Shown piece by piece: positions 1-5,129 of a stretch of 5,129 nucleotides of DNA. Below the pieces are notes generated by a model. That model made no database searches. It saw nothing but the letters and a program-made list of their open reading frames with translations, and was not told the origin of the DNA. A program made the position numbers and the translations under genes. This DNA is from Lachnoclostridium sp. UBA6475 (GTDB lineage Bacteria; Bacillota; Clostridia; Lachnospirales; Lachnospiraceae), in contig DJNB01000244.1 in NCBI GenBank assembly GCA_002435545.1, positions 5,929 through 11,057 of the forward strand, in the 5' to 3' direction. The first letter of the stretch is position 1; every line of letters begins with the position of its first letter.

Positions 1-1112
1 TTCCATAAGACACAATCTTTTCGAATTGTGGAATGAATCTTGCTGCTCTCATCTTCCCCGCCTGCAATTGGCAGAACCCAGGTCATTTCACGTCCGCGTC
101 TCCGAATCTTTTCGATTTCCTCCTGAATCTCTTCTTTCGCTGCTGCGGAAATAACAAAAAGATACGAAGCGTCATCTCCGGTTTCCCACTCTTTTGCCAG
201 CATCGCAGCGCCCTTCTTGCAATTGGTTTTATACGAAATGCAGGCAAGCGCTTTCCGCACCCTGCCAAGGTGCTCTCTTCCCAGTCCTTCTTCACGGCAG
301 CCGGTTTCCCCATTGGCAATCAGCGTGGTCGCGATACCGCGTTCTTCAAACAGCCAGACAAGCGAATACGCCAGCCGGATACTCTCCTCCATCGCCGTTT
401 CGTTGACAAACACACCCGGCGACTCCAGATTTACTAAAATCGTAACCGGGCTTCCCGCTTTGTACGCACTCGTCTTTACCTGCCATTTTCCCTGTTTGGC
501 GGACACTTTCCAATGAATGCGGTTCATCGAATCTCCCGGCATATATTCACGGACTCCTACATATTCAAACGGATCTTCGAATACCGGCCGCTTTGTCATC
601 ATCTCGCCGATGCTCCGGTTAAATAACGGAAGCAGACGCTGTGCTGACACAAACGACGGATACACGATCAATTTAGCCGATACCTCGGATTTCTCCACAT
701 ACTGTCGCAGCAAAAACGGATCCTGCACCACAATTTCTGCCTCATTAACCTCATATTCTCCTCGGCGCATACAGACAAAACGACAACTGCGCCGCACTTT
801 TTCATACCCTTGAACACTAAGTACGTCATTGCGGTAATAGTAGTCGGAAACCGTTCCCCCTGCCTCATCTGCAAATTTCAAAAAACGCGAAGTCTTAAAT
901 TTTACACTGACTGCCGGCAATGCCTGTTTTTTATCATTTATGATCGTCTCAAACAGATACATCGGCTCGCCCTCTGCTGCCTGTTCCTGGGAAAAAGAAA
1001 GGTCAACCCCAAACCCCTCTTTCCATTTTTTGCCAAATTTCAGAGAAATGATATTGACCCAGAGCACCAGAACCGCCATTGTCACGCCGGCTACAAAAAT
1101 TACTGAGCCCAT
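1..1112 (-). CDS. DUF58 domain protein, partial (C-terminus beyond left edge)
   Basis: This reading frame stays open from an ATG at 1112-1110 to the left edge, giving 370 residues with no stop, so the C-terminus is missing. Residues 3-22 are hydrophobic and look like one membrane anchor. The DUF58 signature lies at about 182-213: F182, G186, R188-E189-Y190, G193-D194, then R198-I-H-W201, S204-A205 and V212-K213. The stretch after it (about 222-350) would correspond to the von Willebrand A-like part found in this family. DUF58 proteins are usually about 390-430 residues, so most of the protein is present. The start lies only 2 bases after the stop of the MoxR gene. A GGAGG at 1126-1130, inside the last MoxR codons, is 13 bases from the ATG, so translation is probably coupled. 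The family is habitually encoded beside MoxR ATPases; its biochemical role is unsettled, and a membrane-associated client or partner of MoxR is an inference. Confidence 0.9.
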   Translation of the reverse strand, partial: MGSVIFVAGVTMAVLVLWVNIISLKFGKKWKEGFGVDLSFSQEQAAEGEPMYLFETIINDKKQALPAVSVKFKTSRFLKFADEAGGTVSDYYYRNDVLSVQGYEKVRRSCRFVCMRRGEYEVNEAEIVVQDPFLLRQYVEKSEVSAKLIVYPSFVSAQRLLPLFNRSIGEMMTKRPVFEDPFEYVGVREYMPGDSMNRIHWKVSAKQGKWQVKTSAYKAGSPVTILVNLESPGVFVNETAMEESIRLAYSLVWLFEERGIATTLIANGETGCREEGLGREHLGRVRKALACISYKTNCKKGAAMLAKEWETGDDASYLFVISAAAKEEIQEEIEKIRRRGREMTWVLPIAGGEDESSKIHSTIRKDCVLW

Positions 1113-1114
1113 TC

Positions 1115-2068
1115 CTATAAAACATCCTCCGTCGGCACTTCCACTGCCTTGATCAAATCTTTCATCACATCTTTTGTCGTACGCTGTGTCAAAAACGGAT
1201 CTTCACTGATAATACGATGCGCATATACAAGAGGTGCCAGTTCTTTAATCCGGTCCGGCGTCACAAATTCTTCGCCGCACACTGCCGCATACGCACGCGC
1301 CATAGAGATCAGCGCGATCACTCCACGGGTGCTGACTCCCAGTGCCAGTTTCTTTTCCTCGCGGGTTCGTTTGGCGATATTTCTCGCATATTCCAAAATA
1401 CTTCTATGTACGGTCACCTGTTCACATGCCTGCCTCATCTCCAGCAGCGTCTGCGCGTCACATACCGCCTGCAGAGACGACAGCGTATTCCCTTTTTTTA
1501 TGTAACGTTCCAGCAGATCCAATTCCGCTTCCTCTTCCGGATAGCCAAGTGAAATCTGGATCATAAAACGGTCTAACTGCGCCTGTGGCAATGGAAAGGT
1601 CCCTGCCATCTCCACCGGGTTCTGCGTCGCGATGACAAAAAACGGCTCATTGAGCGGCATTGTCTCGCCATCCACCGTTACCTGGTGTTCTTCCATACAT
1701 TCCAGCAGACTCGACTGTGTACGGGGTGTCGCACGGTTAATTTCGTCTCCCAGTAAAATATTGGTAAATACCGGCCCTTTTCGGAATTCAAACGCATTCT
1801 TCTGTGGATCAAAAAAATTGACACCGGTTACGTCCGATGGCAATAGATCCGGCGTAAACTGGATTCGTCCAAAATCCATATCAAAAGAAGCTGCCAGACT
1901 TTTTGACAGCATCGTTTTTCCCGTTCCGGGCACATCTTCCAACAGGACATTTCCGCCTGCCAAAAAGGCAGCAAGAACATATTTTATCTGCGTCCTCTTT
2001 CCTACGATCACCTGCTCCATATTGTCGCAGATCTTCTCTGCTCTTTCTTTTACTTCTGCTATCTGCAT
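1115..2068 (-). CDS. MoxR-family AAA+ ATPase
   Basis: This 317-residue protein is full length for the MoxR family of AAA+ ATPases, cytoplasmic chaperone-like enzymes thought to remodel or activate partner proteins. Visible motifs in order: Walker A GTGKT at 48-52; the family motif TPDLLPSDVTG at 72-82; Walker B with LLGDEINRA at 105-113 (D108, E109); sensor 1 in ATQNP at 147-151; GTFPLPQAQLDRF at 156-168 with R167 as the probable arginine finger; and the sensor 2 region GVSTRG at 244-249 with R248. All residues needed for ATP hydrolysis appear present. The ATG at 2068 is preceded by GGGAGGA at 2074-2080, 5 bases away, which fixes the start. It sits 15 bases after the thioesterase gene and 2 bases before the DUF58 gene, so the three are probably co-transcribed. 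The substrate is unknown. The family call is secure; no specific gene symbol is justified. Confidence 0.96.
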   Translation of the reverse strand: MQIAEVKERAEKICDNMEQVIVGKRTQIKYVLAAFLAGGNVLLEDVPGTGKTMLSKSLAASFDMDFGRIQFTPDLLPSDVTGVNFFDPQKNAFEFRKGPVFTNILLGDEINRATPRTQSSLLECMEEHQVTVDGETMPLNEPFFVIATQNPVEMAGTFPLPQAQLDRFMIQISLGYPEEEAELDLLERYIKKGNTLSSLQAVCDAQTLLEMRQACEQVTVHRSILEYARNIAKRTREEKKLALGVSTRGVIALISMARAYAAVCGEEFVTPDRIKELAPLVYAHRIISEDPFLTQRTTKDVMKDLIKAVEVPTEDVL

Positions 2069-2083
2069 AATCTTCCTCCCTGA

Positions 2084-2443
2084 CTATGATTTTAAATGAT
2101 GCGGCGTCTTTTTCCCCTCATCATCTACTGTCACAAAAACAATCTTTCCCGAAAACCGGTTTTCCTGATTCAACATGCTCTGCCCGGTAATTCTGAATTC
2201 TACACTTGTCGTACCAACATGGGAAACTTCCCAGAAAAGTTCTACGATCTCTCCTGCTTTGGTCGGCTTTGTGATCCGGATGTCGTTCATCGCCGCCAGC
2301 ACGACATGATCGGTATGCCCCAAAGTACATGCCAGCGCGATAAATGCCGCTTCGGTCATACACTCGGAAATATATCCGGCATACAGCGTCTGATGATGGT
2401 TCAGATGTTCCGGTCTTACAAATTTTCTCGTCGCAAGTTCCAA
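2084..2443 (-). CDS. Hot-dog fold acyl-CoA thioesterase, TTG start
   Basis: This 119-residue protein resembles single-domain hot-dog acyl-CoA thioesterases (YciA/4HBT-type), which hydrolyse acyl-CoA to free acid and CoA in the cytoplasm. The recognisable region is PEHLNHHQTLYAG at 11-23, matching the family pattern of Asn, then Gly/Thr-Leu, then Gly, ahead of the central helix at about 24-40 (YISECMTEAAFIA). In YciA-like enzymes an Asp follows the Met of this helix; here that position is Thr30, and the next residue is Glu31, which may serve as the acidic residue instead. Length is typical of one hot-dog domain. The start codon is TTG (complement of 2441-2443), chosen because a perfect AAGGAGG at 2451-2457 stands 7 bases upstream and no in-frame ATG gives the conserved N-terminus. 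It is the first gene of the operon with MoxR and DUF58. The physiological substrate cannot be read from the sequence. Confidence 0.87.
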   Translation of the reverse strand: MELATRKFVRPEHLNHHQTLYAGYISECMTEAAFIALACTLGHTDHVVLAAMNDIRITKPTKAGEIVELFWEVSHVGTTSVEFRITGQSMLNQENRFSGKIVFVTVDDEGKKTPHHLKS

Positions 2444-2450
2444 GTTTCTG

Positions 2451-2457
2451 CCTCCTT
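2451..2457 (-). promoter_or_regulatory. Ribosome binding site deciding a TTG start (thioesterase)
   Basis: Read on the minus strand this is AAGGAGG, followed by a 7-base spacer and then TTG. The match to the 16S rRNA 3' end and the spacing are close to ideal. That supports the TTG start over an out-of-frame ATG at 2468. Confidence 0.85.
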
Positions 2458-2505
2458 ATCTCCTCCATCTGTTTTACCCCAAGTTCTCTATTTCAACTAT
2501 TTTTC

Positions 2506-2534
2506 AGTATACCATAGCAGACGGCAGATTGCAA
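2506..2534 (-). promoter_or_regulatory. Sigma-A type promoter for thioesterase-MoxR-DUF58 operon
   Basis: On the minus strand there is a -35 box TTGCAA (2529-2534), a 17-base spacer and a -10 box TATACT (2506-2511), preceded by TGG, which makes it an extended -10. The -10 matches the TATAAT consensus at 5 of 6 positions, and the -35 matches TTGACA at 4 of 6. Transcription would begin near position 2499, leaving a leader of about 55 bases before the TTG start. It begins 6 bases beyond the spoVAC stop, so the thioesterase operon probably has housekeeping expression separate from the sporulation genes. This is a prediction from motif match only. Confidence 0.7.
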
Positions 2535-2539
2535 GGCTT

Positions 2540-3040
2540 CTACCACCAGCCAAGCCAGCCGCCGCCCCAGTAGATCAGCCCAAGAAACCAGCTTGTGACA
2601 ACTCCGTACAAGATCACGGGACCGGCAATTGTAAAAATCTTACAGCCAAGTCCAAACACCATTCCTTCTTTTTTAAACTCAATCGCCGGCGCTGCGACAC
2701 TGTTTGCAAAACCGGTGATCGGCACCAGGGTTCCTGCCCCTGCAAAATTGGCAATTTTCGGATAAATGTTCCAGCCGGTAAGCACGACACTCAATAAAAT
2801 AAGCGTCAGCGTATTGTACAATGCCGCCGTCTCCTTGTCCATCCCCATCGAACCGTACCAGTGAATCAGCACCTGCCCCAGTGTGCAGATCAGACCGCCC
2901 ACCAGAAACGCTTTACATAAATTGGCAAACCAGCTGAGTTTCGGCGTATTTTCATCCACATAGTCATTGTAAAGTTCATCCCGCTCTTCGGGCACCTGTT
3001 CATTCAGCACCTCGCGGATATCTGTTTTTTGTTTTGTCAT
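2540..3040 (-). CDS. spoVAC: Stage V sporulation protein AC (SpoVAC)
   Basis: SpoVAC is an integral protein of the spore inner membrane. In Bacillus it behaves as a mechanosensitive channel and is part of the SpoVA apparatus that moves dipicolinic acid into the developing spore and releases it at germination. The 166-residue protein has a charged N-terminus (1-40), a hydrophobic segment at 43-61 containing KAFLVGGLICTLGQ, a second at about 75-91, the conserved loop NFAGAGTLVPITGFANS at 98-114, the AIEFKKEGMVFGLG motif at 119-132, and a last membrane segment at about 134-157. The tail is rich in Gly and Trp (YWGGGWLGWW). The ATG at 3038-3040 is preferred: GAGG lies 9 bases upstream. An in-frame GTG at 3055 would add five residues but has no good binding site. 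The gene follows spoVAB by 28 bases. SpoVAE is a homologue, but the sequence fits SpoVAC better. Confidence 0.92.
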   Translation of the reverse strand: MTKQKTDIREVLNEQVPEERDELYNDYVDENTPKLSWFANLCKAFLVGGLICTLGQVLIHWYGSMGMDKETAALYNTLTLILLSVVLTGWNIYPKIANFAGAGTLVPITGFANSVAAPAIEFKKEGMVFGLGCKIFTIAGPVILYGVVTSWFLGLIYWGGGWLGWW

Positions 3041-3068
3041 GATTCGATTCCTCACTTTCTAAAATAAG

Positions 3069-3491
3069 TCATGTCCCTTCAAAGAAGAATTGTAAAATAC
3101 TTCCAATACATTTTCCCAGCGCCATCGCCAGTAAGATAACCGGAAGTCCCTGTTTGAGCCGCATCCGTCTTACAAAAACCGGGATGACGCGCAGATTTTC
3201 CGCCAGTGCCATCGCAAGACATCCCACAAATATACCGGAAAACAGGCCATATACCGGAAGTCCCATCATCCCCACCGGCAGATGGGTTACAAATAAATTC
3301 ATAATATTTCCGGCCGTTCCGCCAAGGATGATCATCCATTCATAGCCATAAATATGATCTGCCGTCCCCATCCTCTGAGCAAGTCGTGGAATGATGCCAA
3401 GCATCGTGATAAAGGCAAAGATTCCCGCAGCTACGACAAATCCACTGGCAAGACCGATGAAGGACAGAAAGATCGCATTAATTAACGTCAA
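3069..3491 (-). CDS. spoVAB: Stage V sporulation protein AB (SpoVAB), TTG start
   Basis: This 140-residue, very hydrophobic protein matches SpoVAB in length (about 140 residues in Bacillus) and in its pattern of membrane segments: about 5-33, 52-68, 78-96 and 115-136. Characteristic stretches are GFVVAAGIFAFITMLGIIPRLAQR at 17-40, YEWMIILGGTAGN at 50-62 and the PVYGLFSGIFVGCLAMALAE region at 79-98. SpoVAB belongs to the SpoVA membrane complex involved in dipicolinate uptake; its individual role is not defined. The start is TTG (complement of 3489-3491), supported by AAGGGAGGG at 3500-3508 with an 8-base spacer. It overlaps the end of spoVAA by 14 bases in another frame, which suggests translational coupling. 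No in-frame ATG gives a suitable N-terminus. Confidence 0.9.
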   Translation of the reverse strand: MTLINAIFLSFIGLASGFVVAAGIFAFITMLGIIPRLAQRMGTADHIYGYEWMIILGGTAGNIMNLFVTHLPVGMMGLPVYGLFSGIFVGCLAMALAENLRVIPVFVRRMRLKQGLPVILLAMALGKCIGSILQFFFEGT

Positions 3492-4104
3492 TGGTTTTTC
3501 CCTCCCTTGCCGCCGTCTTGATCATTGCTTTATTCATCTGCTCCTCATACGTCCGCATCTCCACCTGGATCGGCGTCGGATCATTTTTAATATCACGCTT
3601 TTTAAAGTGATTGTAAAATACGAGGATACCGATCGGTAATCCAACTGCATAGGAAATCTCAAGGATGGTTCCGCCGGCTTTGACTTCACCCGTCACCATA
3701 TGGTAAATGCGGTCAAATACCCCCGCGACATTGACATCTTCATTAAATGTCATAATCGTAAATGCCGAACCGATCAGCACGATCGCCGCGACCACAATGG
3801 TTTTCAGACATTCCAGCCATTTTTTCTCTTTCTTCTGCGGCTCGTATTCCACGATAAAATCCGTCTCGCCGAGATTTTCGATCTGGATTTTCGGATACAC
3901 TTTATGAACCGCCTCATATATTTTCGTCACCGTAAACATTGTCAAAATTTTACTGTCGCCCGGAAGCGTATAAAACGGCTCCTTCTCCAGTTTCTGCACC
4001 ATAGCGGTATTGCTGCTGTACAGCGTCGCCACATCTTTGATCTGCAAATCTTTCTTTTTTACTGCCACATTCTGCTCTGCTTTTACATATAAAATATCTT
4101 CCAT
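3478..4104 (-). CDS. spoVAA: Stage V sporulation protein AA (SpoVAA)
   Basis: SpoVAA is the first protein of the classical spoVA operon and part of the inner forespore membrane complex needed for dipicolinic acid accumulation. The 208-residue length agrees with Bacillus SpoVAA (about 206). The N-terminal 95 residues are soluble and mixed alpha/beta in character (MEDILYVKAEQNV at 1-13, AVHKVYPKIQIENLGETDF at 65-83). Two membrane segments follow, at about 101-120 and 147-165, separated by the conserved stretch TFNEDVNVAGVFDRIYHMVTG at 119-139. A charged tail carries DPTPIQVEMRTYEEQMNKA at 175-193. The ATG at 4104 is preceded by AGGAGG (4110-4115) with 5 bases between. It leads spoVAB and spoVAC and is divergent from the amidase gene. 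A sigma-G-like promoter lies just upstream. The SpoVAA call rests on recalled family features and the neighbouring spoVAB and spoVAC. Confidence 0.93.
   Translation of the reverse strand: MEDILYVKAEQNVAVKKKDLQIKDVATLYSSNTAMVQKLEKEPFYTLPGDSKILTMFTVTKIYEAVHKVYPKIQIENLGETDFIVEYEPQKKEKKWLECLKTIVVAAIVLIGSAFTIMTFNEDVNVAGVFDRIYHMVTGEVKAGGTILEISYAVGLPIGILVFYNHFKKRDIKNDPTPIQVEMRTYEEQMNKAMIKTAAREGKTIDVN
3500..3508 (-). promoter_or_regulatory. Ribosome binding site deciding the spoVAB TTG start
   Basis: The minus strand reads AAGGGAGGG, with GGGAGG as the core, 8 bases before the TTG. The site lies inside the final codons of spoVAA. It is the main reason to accept TTG as the initiation codon. Confidence 0.8.
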
Positions 4105-4125
4105 GTCGTCCTCCTGTCTTTCTTA

Positions 4126-4155
4126 TACTATTTCCCATCTATTCGCTATTTATTC
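4126..4155 (-). promoter_or_regulatory. Possible sigma-G promoter for spoVAA-AB-AC
   Basis: On the minus strand there is GAATA (4151-4155), an 18-base spacer and AATAGTA (4126-4132). The forespore sigma-G consensus is roughly GHATR, 17-18 bases, then CATNNTA. The -35 box fits fully, and the -10 box lacks only the leading C. Transcription would start near 4119, about 15 bases before the spoVAA ATG. The spoVA operon of Bacillus is sigma-G dependent, which makes this reading reasonable, but the region is AT-rich and chance matches are easy. Confidence 0.45.
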
Positions 4156-4185
4156 TTCACAATCCCGCATTTTCCCGAATAAAAT
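4156..4185 (+). promoter_or_regulatory. Possible sigma-A-like promoter for the amidase gene
   Basis: On the plus strand there is TTCACA (4156-4161), an 18-base spacer and TAAAAT (4180-4185). Each box matches the sigma-A consensus at 5 of 6 positions. Transcription would begin near 4192, just before the GGAGA ribosome binding site at 4196-4200. The -35 box touches the putative spoVAA -35 box on the other strand. A sporulation sigma factor could instead be used and cannot be excluded by eye. Confidence 0.45.
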
Positions 4186-4206
4186 AATCAAAAACGGAGA
4201 AATTTT

Positions 4207-4779
4207 ATGGCAGTTAAAATATTTGTCGATCAGGGGCACAATCCCTATGGAGTCAACGCCGGTGCGGAAGCCTTCGGCGTAAGAGAACAGGATATCACAT
4301 ATCTGGTAGGGGCCTATCTGGTTGATATATTAAATGCAGATCCGAGATTTGATGCGATTGCGTCACGGCAGACGCCCGATGAGATCCTTGGCTACGACAA
4401 CAATTCCAGCCTGCGCGAACGCGTGGACATGGCAAATACGTGGGGCGCCGATTATTTTATCAGCATTCATACGAATGCCAATACGAATCCGGCGATCAAT
4501 GGCACGGAATGCTACGTCTATTCGCAGTACAGTCCCTCGTTTTATCTCGCCGAAGATATCGTAAGCCAGATCGTACGGCGGGTCGGCACGAAGGACAACG
4601 GAGTCTATGTCCGTCCCTCCCTCTACGTGCTGCGCCGGACACAGATGCCTTCGGTGCTTGTCGAACTTGCCTATCTGACAAATTATGAAGATTTCGTCCT
4701 CCTCACGACGATGCAGTACCAGTTTGCCTATGGCATTTACAATGGGATTCTGAATTTCCTCGGACTTCCTTTTCTGTGA
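4207..4779 (+). CDS. N-acetylmuramoyl-L-alanine amidase (Amidase_3 domain only)
   Basis: The 190-residue protein is essentially one Amidase_3 domain, a zinc enzyme that cuts the bond between N-acetylmuramic acid and L-alanine in peptidoglycan. Visible motifs: KIFVDQGHNP at 4-13 with zinc ligand H11; E27 in GVREQDITY as the second ligand; SRQTP at 53-57; RERVDMAN at 70-77; YFISIHTNA at 83-91 with the third ligand H88; and PSVLVELAYLTN at 148-159 with the catalytic E153. All expected active-site residues are present. There is no signal peptide, membrane anchor or cell-wall-binding repeat, unlike most secreted amidases and unlike CwlD, which has an N-terminal membrane segment. The ATG at 4207 follows GGAGA at 4196-4200 by 6 bases. 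The gene is divergent from spoVAA and ends at a strong terminator. Roles in cortex modification, mother-cell lysis or a phage-derived lysin are possible; the sequence does not decide. Confidence 0.93.
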   Translation: MAVKIFVDQGHNPYGVNAGAEAFGVREQDITYLVGAYLVDILNADPRFDAIASRQTPDEILGYDNNSSLRERVDMANTWGADYFISIHTNANTNPAINGTECYVYSQYSPSFYLAEDIVSQIVRRVGTKDNGVYVRPSLYVLRRTQMPSVLVELAYLTNYEDFVLLTTMQYQFAYGIYNGILNFLGLPFL

Positions 4780-4795
4780 TACTTCCGGGCAGCAA

Positions 4796-4836
4796 AAAAG
4801 GTCATGAATGGGTTCTTCCCCTCTTCATGACCTTTT
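4796..4836. terminator. Bidirectional rho-independent terminator
   Basis: A perfect 13-bp stem pairs AAAAGGTCATGAA (4796-4808) with TTCATGACCTTTT (4824-4836) around a 15-base loop. Within the loop GGG (4810-4812) can pair with CCC, extending the structure. The A run (4794-4799) on the left and the T run (4833-4836) on the right make it work in both directions. It would end the plus-strand amidase transcript 17 bases after its stop, and the minus-strand uppP transcript. Confidence 0.9.
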
Positions 4837-4871
4837 ACCAATATTTACCATTTAAAATGATTTGGGATTTC

Positions 4872-5129
4872 TTACAGCACCGCAGCACCGCTGATCGCAA
4901 AATAAGCGATCACAACGATTCCCAATATGATACGATACCAGCCAAAACCGGTGAAATCGTGCTTACGAATGTAATCCATCAGGAAACGGATAACAAACAG
5001 GGATACGATAAAAGCTACGATCATACCAACGAGCAGCGTGATCACTTCCATCGGTCCATAGTGGAGTCCGTGCATGACGCTTTTTACAATTTTTAACAAA
5101 CTTGCTCCGAACATAACCGGGATGGCAAG
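4872..5129 (-). CDS. uppP: Undecaprenyl-diphosphate phosphatase, C-terminal part (5' end beyond right edge)
   Basis: The 85 residues visible are the C-terminal third of UppP (BacA), a membrane enzyme that dephosphorylates undecaprenyl diphosphate to recycle the lipid carrier for peptidoglycan. The frame is open to the right edge, and the codons before the first in-window ATG encode LAIPV, giving LAIPVMFGASLLK, a conserved UppP stretch. The ATG at 5114 is therefore internal and not the start. Further marks are a membrane segment around residues 29-50, the YIRKHDFTGFGWYRIILG motif (about 53-70), and a last membrane segment at about 66-80 ending GAAVL. The catalytic PGxSRSG motif and the glutamate-rich motif lie outside the window. 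The gene converges on the amidase and shares its terminator. Overexpressed UppP/BacA is known to give bacitracin resistance in other bacteria; nothing here shows that role. Confidence 0.94.
   Translation of the reverse strand, partial: LAIPVMFGASLLKIVKSVMHGLHYGPMEVITLLVGMIVAFIVSLFVIRFLMDYIRKHDFTGFGWYRIILGIVVIAYFAISGAAVL

Noticed and set aside
83..874. Short minus-strand frames at 83-319 and 668-874
   Set aside because: They lie in other frames within the DUF58 gene, which reads through cleanly for 370 codons. I found no frameshift there.
1632..2099. Plus-strand open frame of 155 codons
   Set aside because: It is fully antisense to the MoxR gene, whose motifs are unmistakable on the other strand. 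It has no family features.
2121..2468. Minus-strand 115-codon frame from an ATG at 2468
   Set aside because: It overlaps the thioesterase in another frame and encodes a Cys/Arg-rich, low-sense protein. The AAGGAGG is placed for the TTG of the thioesterase instead.
2515..2540. Possible hairpin or repeat (GCAGA twice) after spoVAC
   Set aside because: The two copies are direct, not inverted, and no T run follows. It does not make a terminator.
2096..2797. Long plus-strand open frame of 233 codons
   Set aside because: It runs antisense across the thioesterase, the intergenic promoter and spoVAC. Its protein shows no recognisable domain, and no ribosome binding site is apparent. It is a shadow of real minus-strand genes.
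3041..3055. GTG start for spoVAC adding five residues
   Set aside because: No suitable ribosome binding site precedes it, while the ATG at 3040 has GAGG 9 bases upstream.
4872..5114. Small separate membrane protein starting at the ATG at 5114
   Set aside because: The frame continues upstream to the window edge, and the added residues complete the conserved UppP stretch LAIPVMFGAS. The ATG is internal.

Overview
The window looks like a chromosomal segment of an anaerobic, spore-forming Gram-positive bacterium of class Clostridia, most likely close to Lachnospiraceae. The reasons are the spoVA sporulation genes, strong AGGAGG-type ribosome binding sites, two TTG starts backed by such sites, a moderate GC content and the overall protein flavour. 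No mobile element, CRISPR array, tRNA or rRNA was seen.

Layout, left to right. Positions 1-2443 hold a three-gene minus-strand operon. In transcription order it is a hot-dog-fold acyl-CoA thioesterase (TTG start), a MoxR-type AAA+ ATPase and a DUF58 protein that runs off the left edge. A well-formed sigma-A-type promoter (extended -10, 17-bp spacer) lies just upstream, at 2506-2534. Positions 2540-4104 hold three overlapping or closely packed minus-strand sporulation genes, spoVAA, spoVAB and spoVAC, with a possible sigma-G-type promoter ahead of them. The usual partners spoVAD and spoVAE do not follow spoVAC; the thioesterase operon does, with no clear terminator in between.

Divergent from spoVAA is a plus-strand gene at 4207-4779 for a compact Amidase_3 (N-acetylmuramoyl-L-alanine amidase) catalytic domain with no signal peptide. 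Its putative sigma-A-like promoter sits directly against the putative spoVAA promoter. It ends at a bidirectional hairpin terminator (4796-4836) shared with the convergent 3' end of uppP (undecaprenyl-diphosphate phosphatase), which enters from the right edge.

Functionally, the SpoVA proteins act in the inner forespore membrane in dipicolinate uptake and release. The amidase and UppP both concern peptidoglycan. MoxR plus DUF58 is a widespread chaperone-like pair of poorly defined role. Nothing here amounts to a clearly new system. The points most worth checking are the split spoVA locus, the non-secreted amidase sharing a control region with spoVA, and the placing of a thioesterase at the head of a MoxR/DUF58 operon.
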